From the NCBI GenBank assembly GCA_016871355.1, contig VFZC01000003.1:50077-114076 (forward strand): 64,000 bases of DNA, read 5' to 3'. The notes beneath the pieces were generated by a model. It was not told the DNA's origin. It ran no database searches and saw only the letters and a list, made by a program, of their open reading frames with translations. This document shows positions 40,572-49,277 of the stretch, in pieces. Position 1 is the stretch's first letter. Every line of letters starts with the position of its first letter. This DNA comes from Actinomycetota bacterium. Lineage in GTDB: Bacteria > Actinomycetota > Acidimicrobiia > Acidimicrobiales > Ilumatobacteraceae. A program made the position numbers and the translations under genes.

Positions 40572-41048
40572 ATGCTGGCGATCGACATTCTCAAGTGGCC
40601 GGGAATGAATCAGGCGTTCATCGTCTCGCTGATCCTCACGCTCGCGTTGACGGGTCTGGCCTTGTGGTACGGCAAGCGCCGCCCGATCGGCACTCCGGTG
40701 TCGTGGGGCGAGGCCATGCTCGGTGCCACCTATGCGTTCTTCGTGATGTTCTTGGCGTACGGCGTCGTGCCCCACCAGTGGCTCGTGCACGTTCAGAACG
40801 AACTCGGCTGGCAGTCCGACAAGATGCTCTACGGCCCCGGCGACATCTTCAAGTCGCAGGCCAAGGGCGGGAGCTTCCCGTTCGACATCAACTATTCGCA
40901 GGTGGGCGACATCATCGTCACCGGCATCTACGGGCTCTTCTTGGGTCTGCACGTCTGGATCTGGGTCTGGTGGCAAAAGCGCGGCAAGTCGGCGTCCACC
41001 GAACTCGAGCAATCGTCGTACGGCCGTCCGTTGGTGAAGAAGGGCTGA
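40572..41048 (+). CDS. three-helix membrane protein, first gene of bc-type operon
   Basis: A 158-aa protein of unknown function with three membrane helices: AFIVSLILTLALTGLALWY, AMLGATYAFFVMFLAYGVVPH and VGDIIVTGIYGLFLGLHVWIWVWW. His residues at helix ends (VVPHQWLVHV, LGLHVW) could bind haem or quinone. The ATG at 40572 is chosen because AAAGGA (40555-40560) lies 11 nt upstream, whereas the ATG at 40560 overlaps that Shine-Dalgarno. It ends 1 bp before the ferredoxin start. Probably an accessory subunit of the cytochrome complex (inference). Confidence 0.72.
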   Translation: MLAIDILKWPGMNQAFIVSLILTLALTGLALWYGKRRPIGTPVSWGEAMLGATYAFFVMFLAYGVVPHQWLVHVQNELGWQSDKMLYGPGDIFKSQAKGGSFPFDINYSQVGDIIVTGIYGLFLGLHVWIWVWWQKRGKSASTELEQSSYGRPLVKKG

Positions 41049-41049
41049 C

Positions 41050-41463
41050 ATGGCCAAGACCGACGCCAATCCGCCGATGATGCCGTTCACCGACCAGTAC
41101 CAACTGGTCGAGGTGGATGCGGATTATCTGACCAAGGCCGTGAAGCCGAAGCAGTTCATCCACATCGACCAGAGCGAATGCATCATGTGCGAGGGCTGCG
41201 TCGACATCTGCCCGTGGAAGTGCATCCACATGGTGCAGCCCGACGCGGTGGCCGAAGCCGTCGGCACCGAGAAGCCGGGTCTCGACCCCAACGACAACGT
41301 GATCTTCATCATCGACGACGACGTCTGCACGCGTTGCGCGCTGTGCGTCGATCGCTGCCCGACCGGGGTCATCATCCTCGGAAAGGCCGGCGCGGCTCTC
41401 GCCACCGGCGACACGCACACGCGCACCAACAACCACGGATACGCCTACGGAATGCGTTTCTAG
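41050..41463 (+). CDS. 2x[4Fe-4S] ferredoxin in bc-type operon
   Basis: A 137-aa ferredoxin with two tetranuclear cluster motifs: CIMCEGCVDICPWKC, and CTRCALCVDRCPTG, separated by about 40 residues. The first motif ends CPWKC instead of the usual CP. There is no membrane segment or export signal, so it should act on the cytoplasmic face. A ferredoxin between bc-complex genes is unusual and suggests an electron entry or exit branch on this complex. ATG 1 bp after the previous stop. Confidence 0.87.
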   Translation: MAKTDANPPMMPFTDQYQLVEVDADYLTKAVKPKQFIHIDQSECIMCEGCVDICPWKCIHMVQPDAVAEAVGTEKPGLDPNDNVIFIIDDDVCTRCALCVDRCPTGVIILGKAGAALATGDTHTRTNNHGYAYGMRF

Positions 41464-41472
41464 GAGACACAC

Positions 41473-42255
41473 ATGGCCAAGGTCATCGACAACCCCCGCC
41501 CGACTGCCAAAGAGCGTCTGAACAAGACGATCGAATCAGTGCAGGGCAGCCAGGCCTGGAACTCGATCTTCCGTCCGGGCTCGATCTTCCGCAAGGGCTA
41601 CAGCGACAGCCCGCGTAACCGTTCGTACGTGATCATGAACTCGGTGCTGTACCACTTGCACCCGGTGAAGGTGAAGCGTCACGCGGTGAAGGTGAGTTAC
41701 ACGCTCTGCCTCGGCGGACTCTCGTTCTTCCTCTTCATTCTTCTCACCGTCACCGGCATCTTCTTGATGTTCTTCTACCGCCCCGAAGCAACGGCGGCCT
41801 GGAACGACATCAAGAGCTTGCAGACGTCGGTGGCGTTCGGTCTCATGGTGAGAAACATGCATCGATGGGGTGCTCACCTCATGGTGCTCACCGTGTTCTT
41901 GCACATGGCGCGCGTCTTCTACCACGGCGCGTACAAGCCGCCGCGCGAGTTCAACTGGGTGATCGGTGTCGTGTTGTTGACACTCACTCTGTTGCTCTCG
42001 TTCACCGGTTACCTGCTCCCGTGGGACCAGTTGGCCATGTGGGCCGTGGCCGTGGGTACGAACATGATGGGTTACACACCGGTGTTCGGATCGCAGGTGA
42101 GATTCGTCTTGCTCGGCGGTGTCGAAATCGGCTCCGAAACTCTGCTGCGTTGGTACGTGTTGCACGTGCTGATGTTGCCGTTCGTCATCGTGATCTTCAT
42201 GGCCGTCCACTTCTGGCGTGTCCGCAAGGACGGCGGCATCTCCGGGCCGCTGTGA
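41473..42255 (+). CDS. cytochrome b N-terminal half (b6-like)
   Basis: A 260-aa cytochrome b with about four membrane helices. The four bis-haem histidines are visible: [11 protein letters not shown] and [10 protein letters not shown] on one helix, YVLHVLML and AVHFWRV on another; [17 protein letters not shown] is the conserved Qo-region block. It ends just after VRKDGG, so the C-terminal half is a separate gene, as in b6f and many Gram-positive complexes. It oxidises menaquinol with the Rieske protein and cytochrome c encoded downstream. Confidence 0.92.
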   Translation: MAKVIDNPRPTAKERLNKTIESVQGSQAWNSIFRPGSIFRKGYSDSPRNRSYVIMNSVLYHLHPVKVKRHAVKVSYTLCLGGLSFFLFILLTVTGIFLMFFYRPEATAAWNDIKSLQTSVAFGLMVRNMHRWGAHLMVLTVFLHMARVFYHGAYKPPREFNWVIGVVLLTLTLLLSFTGYLLPWDQLAMWAVAVGTNMMGYTPVFGSQVRFVLLGGVEIGSETLLRWYVLHVLMLPFVIVIFMAVHFWRVRKDGGISGPL

Positions 42256-42280
42256 TCGGGCGCCGAAAGGATTCATCGAC

Positions 42281-43024
42281 ATGACTGAGATTCCCGAACA
42301 CCTCCTCAAGCGAGCGCAAGCGGCTCGTGAGAAGGCGGCATCGGAAGGTGGCGCCGCGGCGTCGTCGTCCGATGGCGGCGACTCGCGTATCCCCGAGCAC
42401 TTGCTCGAGCGCAGTCGCGCCGCCAAGGACAAGAGCGCTGGTGGCGCCGTGGCGGTGGCCGAGAAGGCCGCCGCTGTCGTTGCCGCTGCACCGGCGAGCG
42501 GTGGTGTGCCGGTGGGCGCCGGACCCGGTGGGCACACGCAGCGTTTGCTCACCGTCGTCAAGTCCGGATCCATTCAGGACGTGAAGGCCATACCCGTCGA
42601 CAAGGTTCATACGTGGCCGCACTTGTTGGCCGTCGAGTTCGTGGCCGCACTCGCGTGCACCGCGTTCTTGTTCTTCTTCTCGATCTTCGTGAACGCACCG
42701 CTTCTGCAGTTGGCCAACCCCAACCAGACGCCCAACCCGTCGAAGGCTCCGTGGTACTTCCTCGGTCTGCAGGAACTGCTCACGATGTTCCACCCCATGG
42801 TGGCTGGTGTGACCATTCCCGGTATCGCGTTGTTCGCGCTCATCCTGGCGCCGTACATCGACCGCAATCCGTCCAACAAGCCCGAAGATCGCAAGTTCGC
42901 AACCTCGTTGATGACCGTGCACCTCATGTTCTGGGCCGTGCTCGTGATCATCGGTTCGTTCTTCCGTGGCCCGGGCTTCAACTTCGTCTTCCCCTGGCGA
43001 GACGGTCTCTTCTTCGAGTTGTGA
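42281..43024 (+). CDS. cytochrome b C-terminal half (subunit IV-like) with tagged leader
   Basis: A 247-aa protein. Residues 110-247 match cytochrome b/subunit IV: PNQTPNPSKAPWYFLGLQEL (with the PEWY-equivalent APWY), then three membrane helices including TIPGIALFALILAPYID and LMFWAVLVIIGSFF. Residues 1-95 are an Ala/Gly/Ser-rich extension with two copies of an IPEHLL(K/E)R motif (MTEIPEHLLKRAQ and RIPEHLLERSR). The same leader begins the cytochrome c encoded divergently upstream. ATG at 42281 has GAAAGG upstream. Confidence 0.88.
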   Translation: MTEIPEHLLKRAQAAREKAASEGGAAASSSDGGDSRIPEHLLERSRAAKDKSAGGAVAVAEKAAAVVAAAPASGGVPVGAGPGGHTQRLLTVVKSGSIQDVKAIPVDKVHTWPHLLAVEFVAALACTAFLFFFSIFVNAPLLQLANPNQTPNPSKAPWYFLGLQELLTMFHPMVAGVTIPGIALFALILAPYIDRNPSNKPEDRKFATSLMTVHLMFWAVLVIIGSFFRGPGFNFVFPWRDGLFFEL

Positions 43025-43037
43025 GGTAACCGATCAC

Positions 43038-43889
43038 ATGAGCTCAGCAGCAACCATCGTCATTGCGATCGCCGCCATCGTGGTGTTGGCCGCCGTCGTC
43101 CTCGTGACGTCGGCTCGCCGTTCCGATGTTCGCGGTGCCGGTGCGCTCGCTCGCGAAACGGTGAAGCGCGACAAGTCGACCAAGACCGAGGCTCCTGTTG
43201 CGGGTGCCGTGTACGAGAAGGCCGAGGTGCAGGCTCGTTCCACCGCGATCGAGAAGGCCAACGAAGTCGCACCGGTCGCCTGGCAGGCACCTGATGCCGA
43301 AGCCGTGGCCGTGTCACGCCGTCAGTTCTTCAACCGCGCCGCTGTCACCATGATGAGCGCGAGCATCGGAGCCTTCGGCGTCGCCGTCGTGGCGTTCCTG
43401 TGGCCGCGCGCGGGTGGCGGATTCGGATCGAAGGTCAACGTCGGCCGTCTCGACGATCTCATCGTGCAGATCCGTAGCGAGAAGGGTTTCGTGTACAAGC
43501 CCGAGGCTCGTACGTGGCTCACCGCGTATCCCGCCGACGCTCTGCCCAAGGCCCGCGCTGCGTACGCCACGCAGCCGTCGGTGCTCGCGGGCATGGAAGC
43601 CGGAGTCGTCGCGCTGTATCAGAAGTGCCCACACCTCGGTTGCCGCGTTCCCGAGTGCAAGAGCTCGCAGTGGTTCGAGTGTCCGTGCCACGGTTCGCAG
43701 TACAACCGCGTCGGTGAGAAGAAGGCCGGTCCGGCTCCGCGCGGTATGGACCACTTCGGTGTGTCCGTGAGCAACGGCAGCATCATCGTCGACACCGGCA
43801 AGGTGTTCAACGGTCCGGCCATCGGTGTGAACACCACGGGCCAAGAAGCCGAAGGCCCGCACTGCATCACCGGTGGAGGAGGACACTGA
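43038..43889 (+). CDS. Rieske iron-sulfur protein
   Basis: A 283-aa Rieske protein. The [2Fe-2S] ligands lie in CPHLGC and ECPCHGSQYN. The N-terminus has a membrane helix (ATIVIAIAAIVVLAAVVLVT), a long charged linker and a second helix after a Tat-like SRRQFFNRA (VTMMSASIGAFGVAVVAFLW), so folded-state Tat export of the cluster domain is likely. A multi-helix anchor resembles QcrA of actinomycetes. It accepts electrons from quinol at the Qo site and passes them to the diheme cytochrome encoded next. Confidence 0.93.
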   Translation: MSSAATIVIAIAAIVVLAAVVLVTSARRSDVRGAGALARETVKRDKSTKTEAPVAGAVYEKAEVQARSTAIEKANEVAPVAWQAPDAEAVAVSRRQFFNRAAVTMMSASIGAFGVAVVAFLWPRAGGGFGSKVNVGRLDDLIVQIRSEKGFVYKPEARTWLTAYPADALPKARAAYATQPSVLAGMEAGVVALYQKCPHLGCRVPECKSSQWFECPCHGSQYNRVGEKKAGPAPRGMDHFGVSVSNGSIIVDTGKVFNGPAIGVNTTGQEAEGPHCITGGGGH

Positions 43890-43891
43890 GC

Positions 43892-44956
43892 ATGATCGCT
43901 CTCGCTTCCACCACCATCGCGATCCTCATCGCCATCGCTGTCTCGGGGGCCTGGATCGTCTACGCCGTCTTCAACTGGGCGGCCGGTCGCAACGAGATCG
44001 GCTCCGAGATCGAACTCGCGGCCAACCGCAAGCCGTACTACGACGACGAAGAACTCGAAGGTCGTCGTCTCGAGCGGATGCAGTTCCTCGGCGTGATCAT
44101 GCTCGCGACCATCACCATCGGCCTGCCGGTGTACTGGTTGTTCGAGCCGGCTCGTCAGTCGGGTGCCGAAGAGGGCTACCAGAATCGTTTCGCGAGTTGG
44201 GGTGGCCAGTTGTTCGCGGCCACCGCTGATGGCGGCTTCAACTGCGCCGGTTGCCACGGTGGAATGAACGGAACGGGTGGTGCCGCGCCTTACACCGTCA
44301 CCGACAGCAAGACCGGCGAAGTGAAGGCCGTGTCGTGGAAGGCCCCGGCCGTCAACACCGTCTTCTATCGATTCAGCGAAGACGAGATTCGTTTCATTCT
44401 CGAATACGGCCGTCCGTTCTCGCCCATGTCGCCCTGGGGTGTCAAGGGCGGTGGCCCCATGAACGAGCAGCAGATCAACAACCTCATCGCGTACATGAAG
44501 AGCATTCAGATCCCGCGTGAGAACTGCATCGATCCCGAAGCCGACGCGCGTGCCTGCGAAGGCGGACACCTGCCGGTGGCCGAACAAGACAAGATCCAGG
44601 CCGCGGCCGAGCAGTTGGTCGAAGCCGGTACGTACGACAGCATCGGCGAAGCGCTCTTCAACCTCGACCTCGGTTCGGGTGCGTTCAGTTGCGCGCGCTG
44701 CCATACGCCTGGTTGGAGCTGGGGTGAACCCGGTCAGACCGGCGCGGGTGCGTTCGGTTGGAACCTCACCGGTGGCGCGACCAACTCGCACTTCGCCACC
44801 GAACAAGAAATGATCGACTTCATCAAGGCCGGTTCGGTCTACGGCGCCAAGTACGGCGTGCAGGGTCAGGGCAGCGGTCGTATGCCCGGCTTCGGCAGCC
44901 TCCTCACCGACGCGCAGATCCGTGAAGTCGTCAACTACGTACGGAGCGAACTGTGA
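43892..44956 (+). CDS. diheme c-type cytochrome of bc-type complex
   Basis: A 354-aa protein with two membrane segments near the N-terminus (ASTTIAILIAIAVSGAWIVY and FLGVIMLATITIGLPVYWLF) and two haem c sites, CAGCH (118-122) and CARCH (267-271); SGRMPGFG offers an axial Met for the second. Diheme cytochromes replace soluble cytochrome c in actinobacterial supercomplexes and link complex III to the oxidase. Start is 2 bp after the Rieske stop; it overlaps the next gene by 4 bp. Confidence 0.91.
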   Translation: MIALASTTIAILIAIAVSGAWIVYAVFNWAAGRNEIGSEIELAANRKPYYDDEELEGRRLERMQFLGVIMLATITIGLPVYWLFEPARQSGAEEGYQNRFASWGGQLFAATADGGFNCAGCHGGMNGTGGAAPYTVTDSKTGEVKAVSWKAPAVNTVFYRFSEDEIRFILEYGRPFSPMSPWGVKGGGPMNEQQINNLIAYMKSIQIPRENCIDPEADARACEGGHLPVAEQDKIQAAAEQLVEAGTYDSIGEALFNLDLGSGAFSCARCHTPGWSWGEPGQTGAGAFGWNLTGGATNSHFATEQEMIDFIKAGSVYGAKYGVQGQGSGRMPGFGSLLTDAQIREVVNYVRSEL

Positions 44957-45771
44957 ACGCACTTCTGTGCATCGGCTGGGAACCCGAACTCCGCGGTCTC
45001 CTCACCGTCATCATCGGCGTGGTGGCGTTGTGCGGCAGCGTGTACATGGTGCTCGCCACCAACATGGGTCTCCGTCTCGGATTCCTGGTTGCCTTCGCCG
45101 GACTGTTCGGCTGGATGGCCTCCATGGGAGCCATCTGGTGGGCGTACGGCATCGGTCTCACCGGGCGCATGCCCACGTGGGAACCGGCTCAGCCGTTCAC
45201 CATCGTGCGTGAAGGTCCGCGACTCCTCGACGCCGAGGCCCTCGATGCTCCCGTGTTGGTGGATGCGGTGGCCTCTCCGGTCGATGTGGCCACTCGAACG
45301 GGTGAAGCACTCGTGTCGAGTGGCTGGACCAAGTTGCCCGACGACGACCGTGGTCGTGGTCAGGCCATCGCGGCCGCCGACGAAATCATCCAGGTCGAGG
45401 CCGAGTTGTACGCGGCCGGCGAGTACGAAGCCACTGCGGTGTACCTCCGTGGTGGCGACCGCTGGCCCAAGATCACCGACGAGATCGACTTCACCGCGTT
45501 CTTGCACAAGCCCAAGTACGCGATCGTCGAGATCGCTCCGGTCGTGCCGCAGCGCGTCGAACCAGGTCGCGCCCCGTCTCGACCCGTGGTCGACGAGACG
45601 CAGCCGCATCAGTACGTCGTGATGATCCGTGACCTCGGCTCGAAGCGTCAGCCGGCCGCGTTCATCACCATCGGCTCCACGATCATCTTCCTGCTCTGTT
45701 GCTGGATGTTGCATCGTCGCGACAAGATCCTCGCCGTGCACACCGGCGCTGTCGTTCCGGCCAAGGCGTAG
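44953..45771 (+). CDS. membrane protein between bc-type and nuo genes, unknown
   Basis: A 272-aa protein: two N-terminal helices (LLTVIIGVVALCGSVYMVLA and GFLVAFAGLFGWMASMGAIWWAYG), a soluble region of about 140 residues with no cofactor motif, and one C-terminal helix (AAFITIGSTIIFLLCCWML). GTG start overlaps the diheme cytochrome stop by 4 bp; nuoA follows after 3 bp. Position suggests a structural subunit of the bc complex or of a contact to NDH-1 (inference). I do not recognise the family. Confidence 0.72.
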   Translation: MNALLCIGWEPELRGLLTVIIGVVALCGSVYMVLATNMGLRLGFLVAFAGLFGWMASMGAIWWAYGIGLTGRMPTWEPAQPFTIVREGPRLLDAEALDAPVLVDAVASPVDVATRTGEALVSSGWTKLPDDDRGRGQAIAAADEIIQVEAELYAAGEYEATAVYLRGGDRWPKITDEIDFTAFLHKPKYAIVEIAPVVPQRVEPGRAPSRPVVDETQPHQYVVMIRDLGSKRQPAAFITIGSTIIFLLCCWMLHRRDKILAVHTGAVVPAKA

Positions 45772-45774
45772 TTC

Positions 45775-46239
45775 ATGGGTCAGTACCTTCCGGTTGTCGC
45801 GTTGTTGATCGTGGGGGTGCTGTTCGGGGTACTCAGTTTCATCGCGTCGCGGTTGCTGGCTCCGCGTCGTCCGTCGGTCGCCAAGGAAGCGCCGTACGAA
45901 TGTGGAATTCTTCCCAGTCGCGAACCACCCGAGCGCTTCCCGGTGAGCTTCTACATCGTGGCGATGTTGTTCATCATGTTCGACATCGAAATCATCTTCA
46001 TCTATCCGTTCGCCGTGGCTCGTCAAGAGCTCGGCGCGTTCGCGTTCTGGGAAATGCTGGCGTTCAGCTCGGTGTTCTTCTTGACGTTCGTATACGTGAT
46101 CGCGCGTGGTGCGCTCGATTGGGGTCCGATCGCTCGTGCTCGTCGACTGTCCGACGCCGTGAGCAGTGAACGCACGTCGTCATCGACGATCCGTCGCGTC
46201 GGCCTCGAAGGCCGTCTCGACGCCGAGCAGGCAGCGTAA
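45775..46239 (+). CDS. nuoA: NADH-quinone oxidoreductase subunit A
   Basis: A 154-aa NDH-1 membrane subunit with three helices; [19 protein letters not shown] is the conserved loop with the quinone-site Cys, and [16 protein letters not shown] is the acidic second helix. The C-terminal 35 residues are a polar extension longer than in E. coli. First of 14 nuo genes in order A-N; starts 3 bp after the preceding gene. Confidence 0.94.
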   Translation: MGQYLPVVALLIVGVLFGVLSFIASRLLAPRRPSVAKEAPYECGILPSREPPERFPVSFYIVAMLFIMFDIEIIFIYPFAVARQELGAFAFWEMLAFSSVFFLTFVYVIARGALDWGPIARARRLSDAVSSERTSSSTIRRVGLEGRLDAEQAA

Positions 46240-46259
46240 GCAGCAGGAGGTTCGACAAC

Positions 46260-46856
46260 ATGAGTCTCGTGCGCAATGTGCTCGATGATGGCCTCGGTGG
46301 CATCCAGCACAACTTCCTCACCGGCAAGATCGAAGACCTCGTCAAGTGGTCGCGCAGTCGTTCGAGTTGGGGCGCCACGTTCGGCCTGGCCTGTTGCGCG
46401 ATCGAAATGATGGGTACCGGCGGCGCGCACTACGACATCGCGCGGTTCGGCATGGAAGTGTTCCGTGCGTCGCCGCGTCAGGCCGACATCCTCATCGTGG
46501 CCGGTCGCGTGAGCCAGAAGATGGCTCCCGTTCTGCGCCAGGTGTACGACCAGATGATGGAACCCAAGTGGGTCATCTCCATGGGCGTGTGCGCATCGAG
46601 TGGCGGCATGTTCAACAACTACGCCGTGGTGCAAGGTGTCGACCAAGTGGTTCCGGTCGACGTGTACGCACCTGGTTGCCCGCCCACACCCGAGACGCTC
46701 ATCCACGCGATCGAAACACTTCATCAGAAGATCGAAGACGGTGAGATCATGCGTCGTCGTTCCGAGTCGGGTGCCGGTGCGAACATCCACATCACCGAGG
46801 TTCCGGCCGCTCAGCCGGTGTCGCTGATGCCCTCGCGTCAGGGAGCTTCGGCATGA
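46260..46856 (+). CDS. nuoB: NADH-quinone oxidoreductase subunit B
   Basis: A 198-aa subunit carrying cluster N2, the immediate electron donor to quinone. [10 protein letters not shown] has the tandem cysteines, with further ligands in [11 protein letters not shown] and [10 protein letters not shown]. An AGGAGG lies about 10 nt upstream of the ATG. The C-terminal 45 residues are an extension beyond the core fold. Overlaps nuoC by 4 bp. Confidence 0.96.
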   Translation: MSLVRNVLDDGLGGIQHNFLTGKIEDLVKWSRSRSSWGATFGLACCAIEMMGTGGAHYDIARFGMEVFRASPRQADILIVAGRVSQKMAPVLRQVYDQMMEPKWVISMGVCASSGGMFNNYAVVQGVDQVVPVDVYAPGCPPTPETLIHAIETLHQKIEDGEIMRRRSESGAGANIHITEVPAAQPVSLMPSRQGASA

Positions 46857-47332
46857 CCGAATCGGAGTCGTCGCACGGTTCACCGGTGTCGTGGTCGCGC
46901 GGCCAGAAGGTCGTTCACCCGAGCCGTCAGACCTACGTGGCTCTTCTCAAGAAGTTGCTCGACGACGGTTTCACGATGTGCACCGACCTCACCGCGGTCG
47001 ACTATCTCACTCATCCGGGCCGCGAGCTTCCGGCTGGTATCGAGGCCGAACGATTCGAAGTCGTCGTCAACCTCATCTCGATCGCCAGCAAAGATCGTTT
47101 GCGCGTTCGCGTTCAGGTGCCCGAATCCGATCCCACCATCGCATCGGCTTTCGACTTGTGGCCCGGCACCGAAGCCATGGAGCGCGAAGTCTTCGACCTG
47201 TTCGGCATTCGCTTCGATGGCCACCCCGATCTCACGCGCATCTTGATGCCCGAAGACTGGGAAGGTCACCCGCTTCGCAAGGACTACGCGGTCGGTCGCA
47301 TTCCCGTTCAGTTCAAGGGAGCCAACTCGTGA
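46853..47332 (+). CDS. nuoC: NADH-quinone oxidoreductase subunit C
   Basis: A 159-aa peripheral-arm subunit (30-kDa homologue). The signature is [19 protein letters not shown], followed by [17 protein letters not shown]. Separate from nuoD, unlike the fused nuoCD of enterobacteria. 4-bp overlaps with both nuoB and nuoD. Confidence 0.95.
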   Translation: MTESESSHGSPVSWSRGQKVVHPSRQTYVALLKKLLDDGFTMCTDLTAVDYLTHPGRELPAGIEAERFEVVVNLISIASKDRLRVRVQVPESDPTIASAFDLWPGTEAMEREVFDLFGIRFDGHPDLTRILMPEDWEGHPLRKDYAVGRIPVQFKGANS

Positions 47333-48663
47333 CCGCCGTCGAGAACATCCGCCAGACGAGCGAAGGCGGACAGGAGATGAAGCCCCGGAGCGAGATCGGG
47401 CCCCGCGAACTCATGCGTGAAGTCGGCGCGGTGTTGCGTCTGAGCGAGGCCGAGGCGGCCCAGCTCGGTCAGTTGCCGGTCGACTCCGACGAAGACCAGA
47501 CGATGATCATCAACATGGGTCCGCAGCACCCGAGCACTCACGGTGTGTTGCGTCTCATGCTCGAACTCCAGGGCGAAACCGTTCTGCGCTGCAAGCCCAT
47601 CGTCGGTTATCTGCACACGGGTATGGAGAAGACCGGTGAAGATCTCACCTATCTCCAGGGCGGCACCAACGTCACCCGCATGGACTACCTGAGCCCGCTC
47701 AACAACGAGCTGGTGTTCTCCATGGCCGTCGAGAAGTTGCTCGGCATCGAAGACGACATCCCCGAGCGCGCCGTCTGGATGCGCATGCTCTTGTCCGAGC
47801 TCAATCGCATGAGCAGCCACCTGCTCTTCCTCGCCACCAACGGCATGGACATCGGTGCGGTGTCGATGATGTTGTACGGCTGGCGCGAGCGCGAAGAGGT
47901 GCTGCGTTTCTTCCAGAAGGTCACCGGTCTGCGCATGAACCACAACTTCATTCGCCCCGGCGGACTCGCGGCCGATCTGCCGCCGGGCTGGCGTGACGAC
48001 GTGCTCGACATCCTCGACATGCTCCCGCCGCGTCTCGAGGAATACGACATCCTCATGACCAACCAGCCCATCTGGCGCGAGCGTCTCCAGGGTGTCGGTG
48101 TCATCACCGCCAGCGAGGCGTTGGCGCTGGGCACCAGCGGTCCGATCCTTCGTTCCACCGGCGTCCCGTGGGACCTCCGTCGCGACATGCCCTACATGAA
48201 GTACGCCGAGATGGAGTTCGACGTGATCGTCGGCTCGTACGGCGACGCGTTCGACCGTTACGCGATTCGTCTCAACGAAGTACGTGAGTCGATGAAGATC
48301 GTGCGCCAGATCCTCGATCGCATGCCGGCGGGCGACTACCGGATCCAGAACAAGAAGGTCACCCCGCCACCGCGTGGTCGTATCGACGAGTCGATGGAAG
48401 CCCTCATCCACCACTTCAAGATCTTTACCGAGGGATTCAAGGTGCCCGAGGGTGAGGCGTACGTGGGCATCGAGAGTCCGCGTGGCGAGATCGGTTGCTA
48501 CATCGTGAGCGATGGCGGCCCCAAGCCCTACCGCATCCACATGCGGGCCCCGAGTTTCGTCAACATCCAGGCGCTTCCGCACATGATGCGAGGCGGTTTG
48601 GTGGCCGATGCCGTCGCCGTCATATCGTCGGTCGACCCCGTTCTCGGAGACGTCGATCGCTGA
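47329..48663 (+). CDS. nuoD: NADH-quinone oxidoreductase subunit D
   Basis: A 444-aa 49-kDa-type subunit forming the quinone cavity with NuoB. INMGPQHPSTHGVLRLMLEL carries the catalytic His; GYLHTGMEKTGEDLTYLQ and the C-terminal ESPRGEIGCYIVSDGG and FVNIQALPHMMRGG are diagnostic. The GTG at 47329 overlaps nuoC by 4 bp; a later ATG (EMKPRSEIG) is possible. About 55 N-terminal residues precede the core. Confidence 0.95.
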   Translation: MTAVENIRQTSEGGQEMKPRSEIGPRELMREVGAVLRLSEAEAAQLGQLPVDSDEDQTMIINMGPQHPSTHGVLRLMLELQGETVLRCKPIVGYLHTGMEKTGEDLTYLQGGTNVTRMDYLSPLNNELVFSMAVEKLLGIEDDIPERAVWMRMLLSELNRMSSHLLFLATNGMDIGAVSMMLYGWREREEVLRFFQKVTGLRMNHNFIRPGGLAADLPPGWRDDVLDILDMLPPRLEEYDILMTNQPIWRERLQGVGVITASEALALGTSGPILRSTGVPWDLRRDMPYMKYAEMEFDVIVGSYGDAFDRYAIRLNEVRESMKIVRQILDRMPAGDYRIQNKKVTPPPRGRIDESMEALIHHFKIFTEGFKVPEGEAYVGIESPRGEIGCYIVSDGGPKPYRIHMRAPSFVNIQALPHMMRGGLVADAVAVISSVDPVLGDVDR

Positions 48664-49277
48664 TGGCCCGCTTGACCGAAGAAAACGTCCGCGTGGCGCG
48701 CGAGATCATCGCGCGCTATCCGCGTTCGCGTTCGGCCACCATTCCGTTGCTGCATCTCGCTCAACAACAGGACGGCTACGTCTCCAACGATGCGATGGTG
48801 CACATCGGTGAACTGGTGGGTGCTACCTCGGCCGAAGTGTTCGGAACCGCGTCGTTCTACGAGATGTTCAAGTTCGAGCCGGTGGGCAAGTACCTCGTGA
48901 ACATCTGCGGCACCATGTCGTGTGCGCTCCTGGGCGCTGACGAGCTCATCCATCACGCCGAGCATGCGCTCGACGTGAAGTTGGGTGGCACCACCGACGA
49001 CGGACTCATCACGCTCGAGCGGGCCGAATGTCAGGCCGCGTGCACCGAGGCGCCGTGTCTGCAGGTCAACTATCGCTATCGCTTCCGCGTCACCAACGAG
49101 TCGTTCGACCAACTCGTCGACGACTTGCGCGCCGGTCGTCTCGACGGAGAAATTCCGCCGCACGGCACGGTGGCCCGAGTTCGTCAGCGTGCGGCCGCCG
49201 ATCGCGTGGTGGGTGCGGTGGCTCCTGAAGACGTGTCCGATGGCCCGTCTTGGTTCGACGGAAAGGCGGCGCTGTGA
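48663..49277 (+). CDS. nuoE: NADH-quinone oxidoreductase subunit E
   Basis: A 204-aa subunit with the N1a [2Fe-2S] cluster in a thioredoxin-like fold: NICGTMSCALLGA and RAECQAACTEAPCLQVN provide the four cysteines. The C-terminal 40 residues are a polar extension. Its ATG overlaps the nuoD stop (TGATG). Confidence 0.95.
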   Translation: MARLTEENVRVAREIIARYPRSRSATIPLLHLAQQQDGYVSNDAMVHIGELVGATSAEVFGTASFYEMFKFEPVGKYLVNICGTMSCALLGADELIHHAEHALDVKLGGTTDDGLITLERAECQAACTEAPCLQVNYRYRFRVTNESFDQLVDDLRAGRLDGEIPPHGTVARVRQRAAADRVVGAVAPEDVSDGPSWFDGKAAL

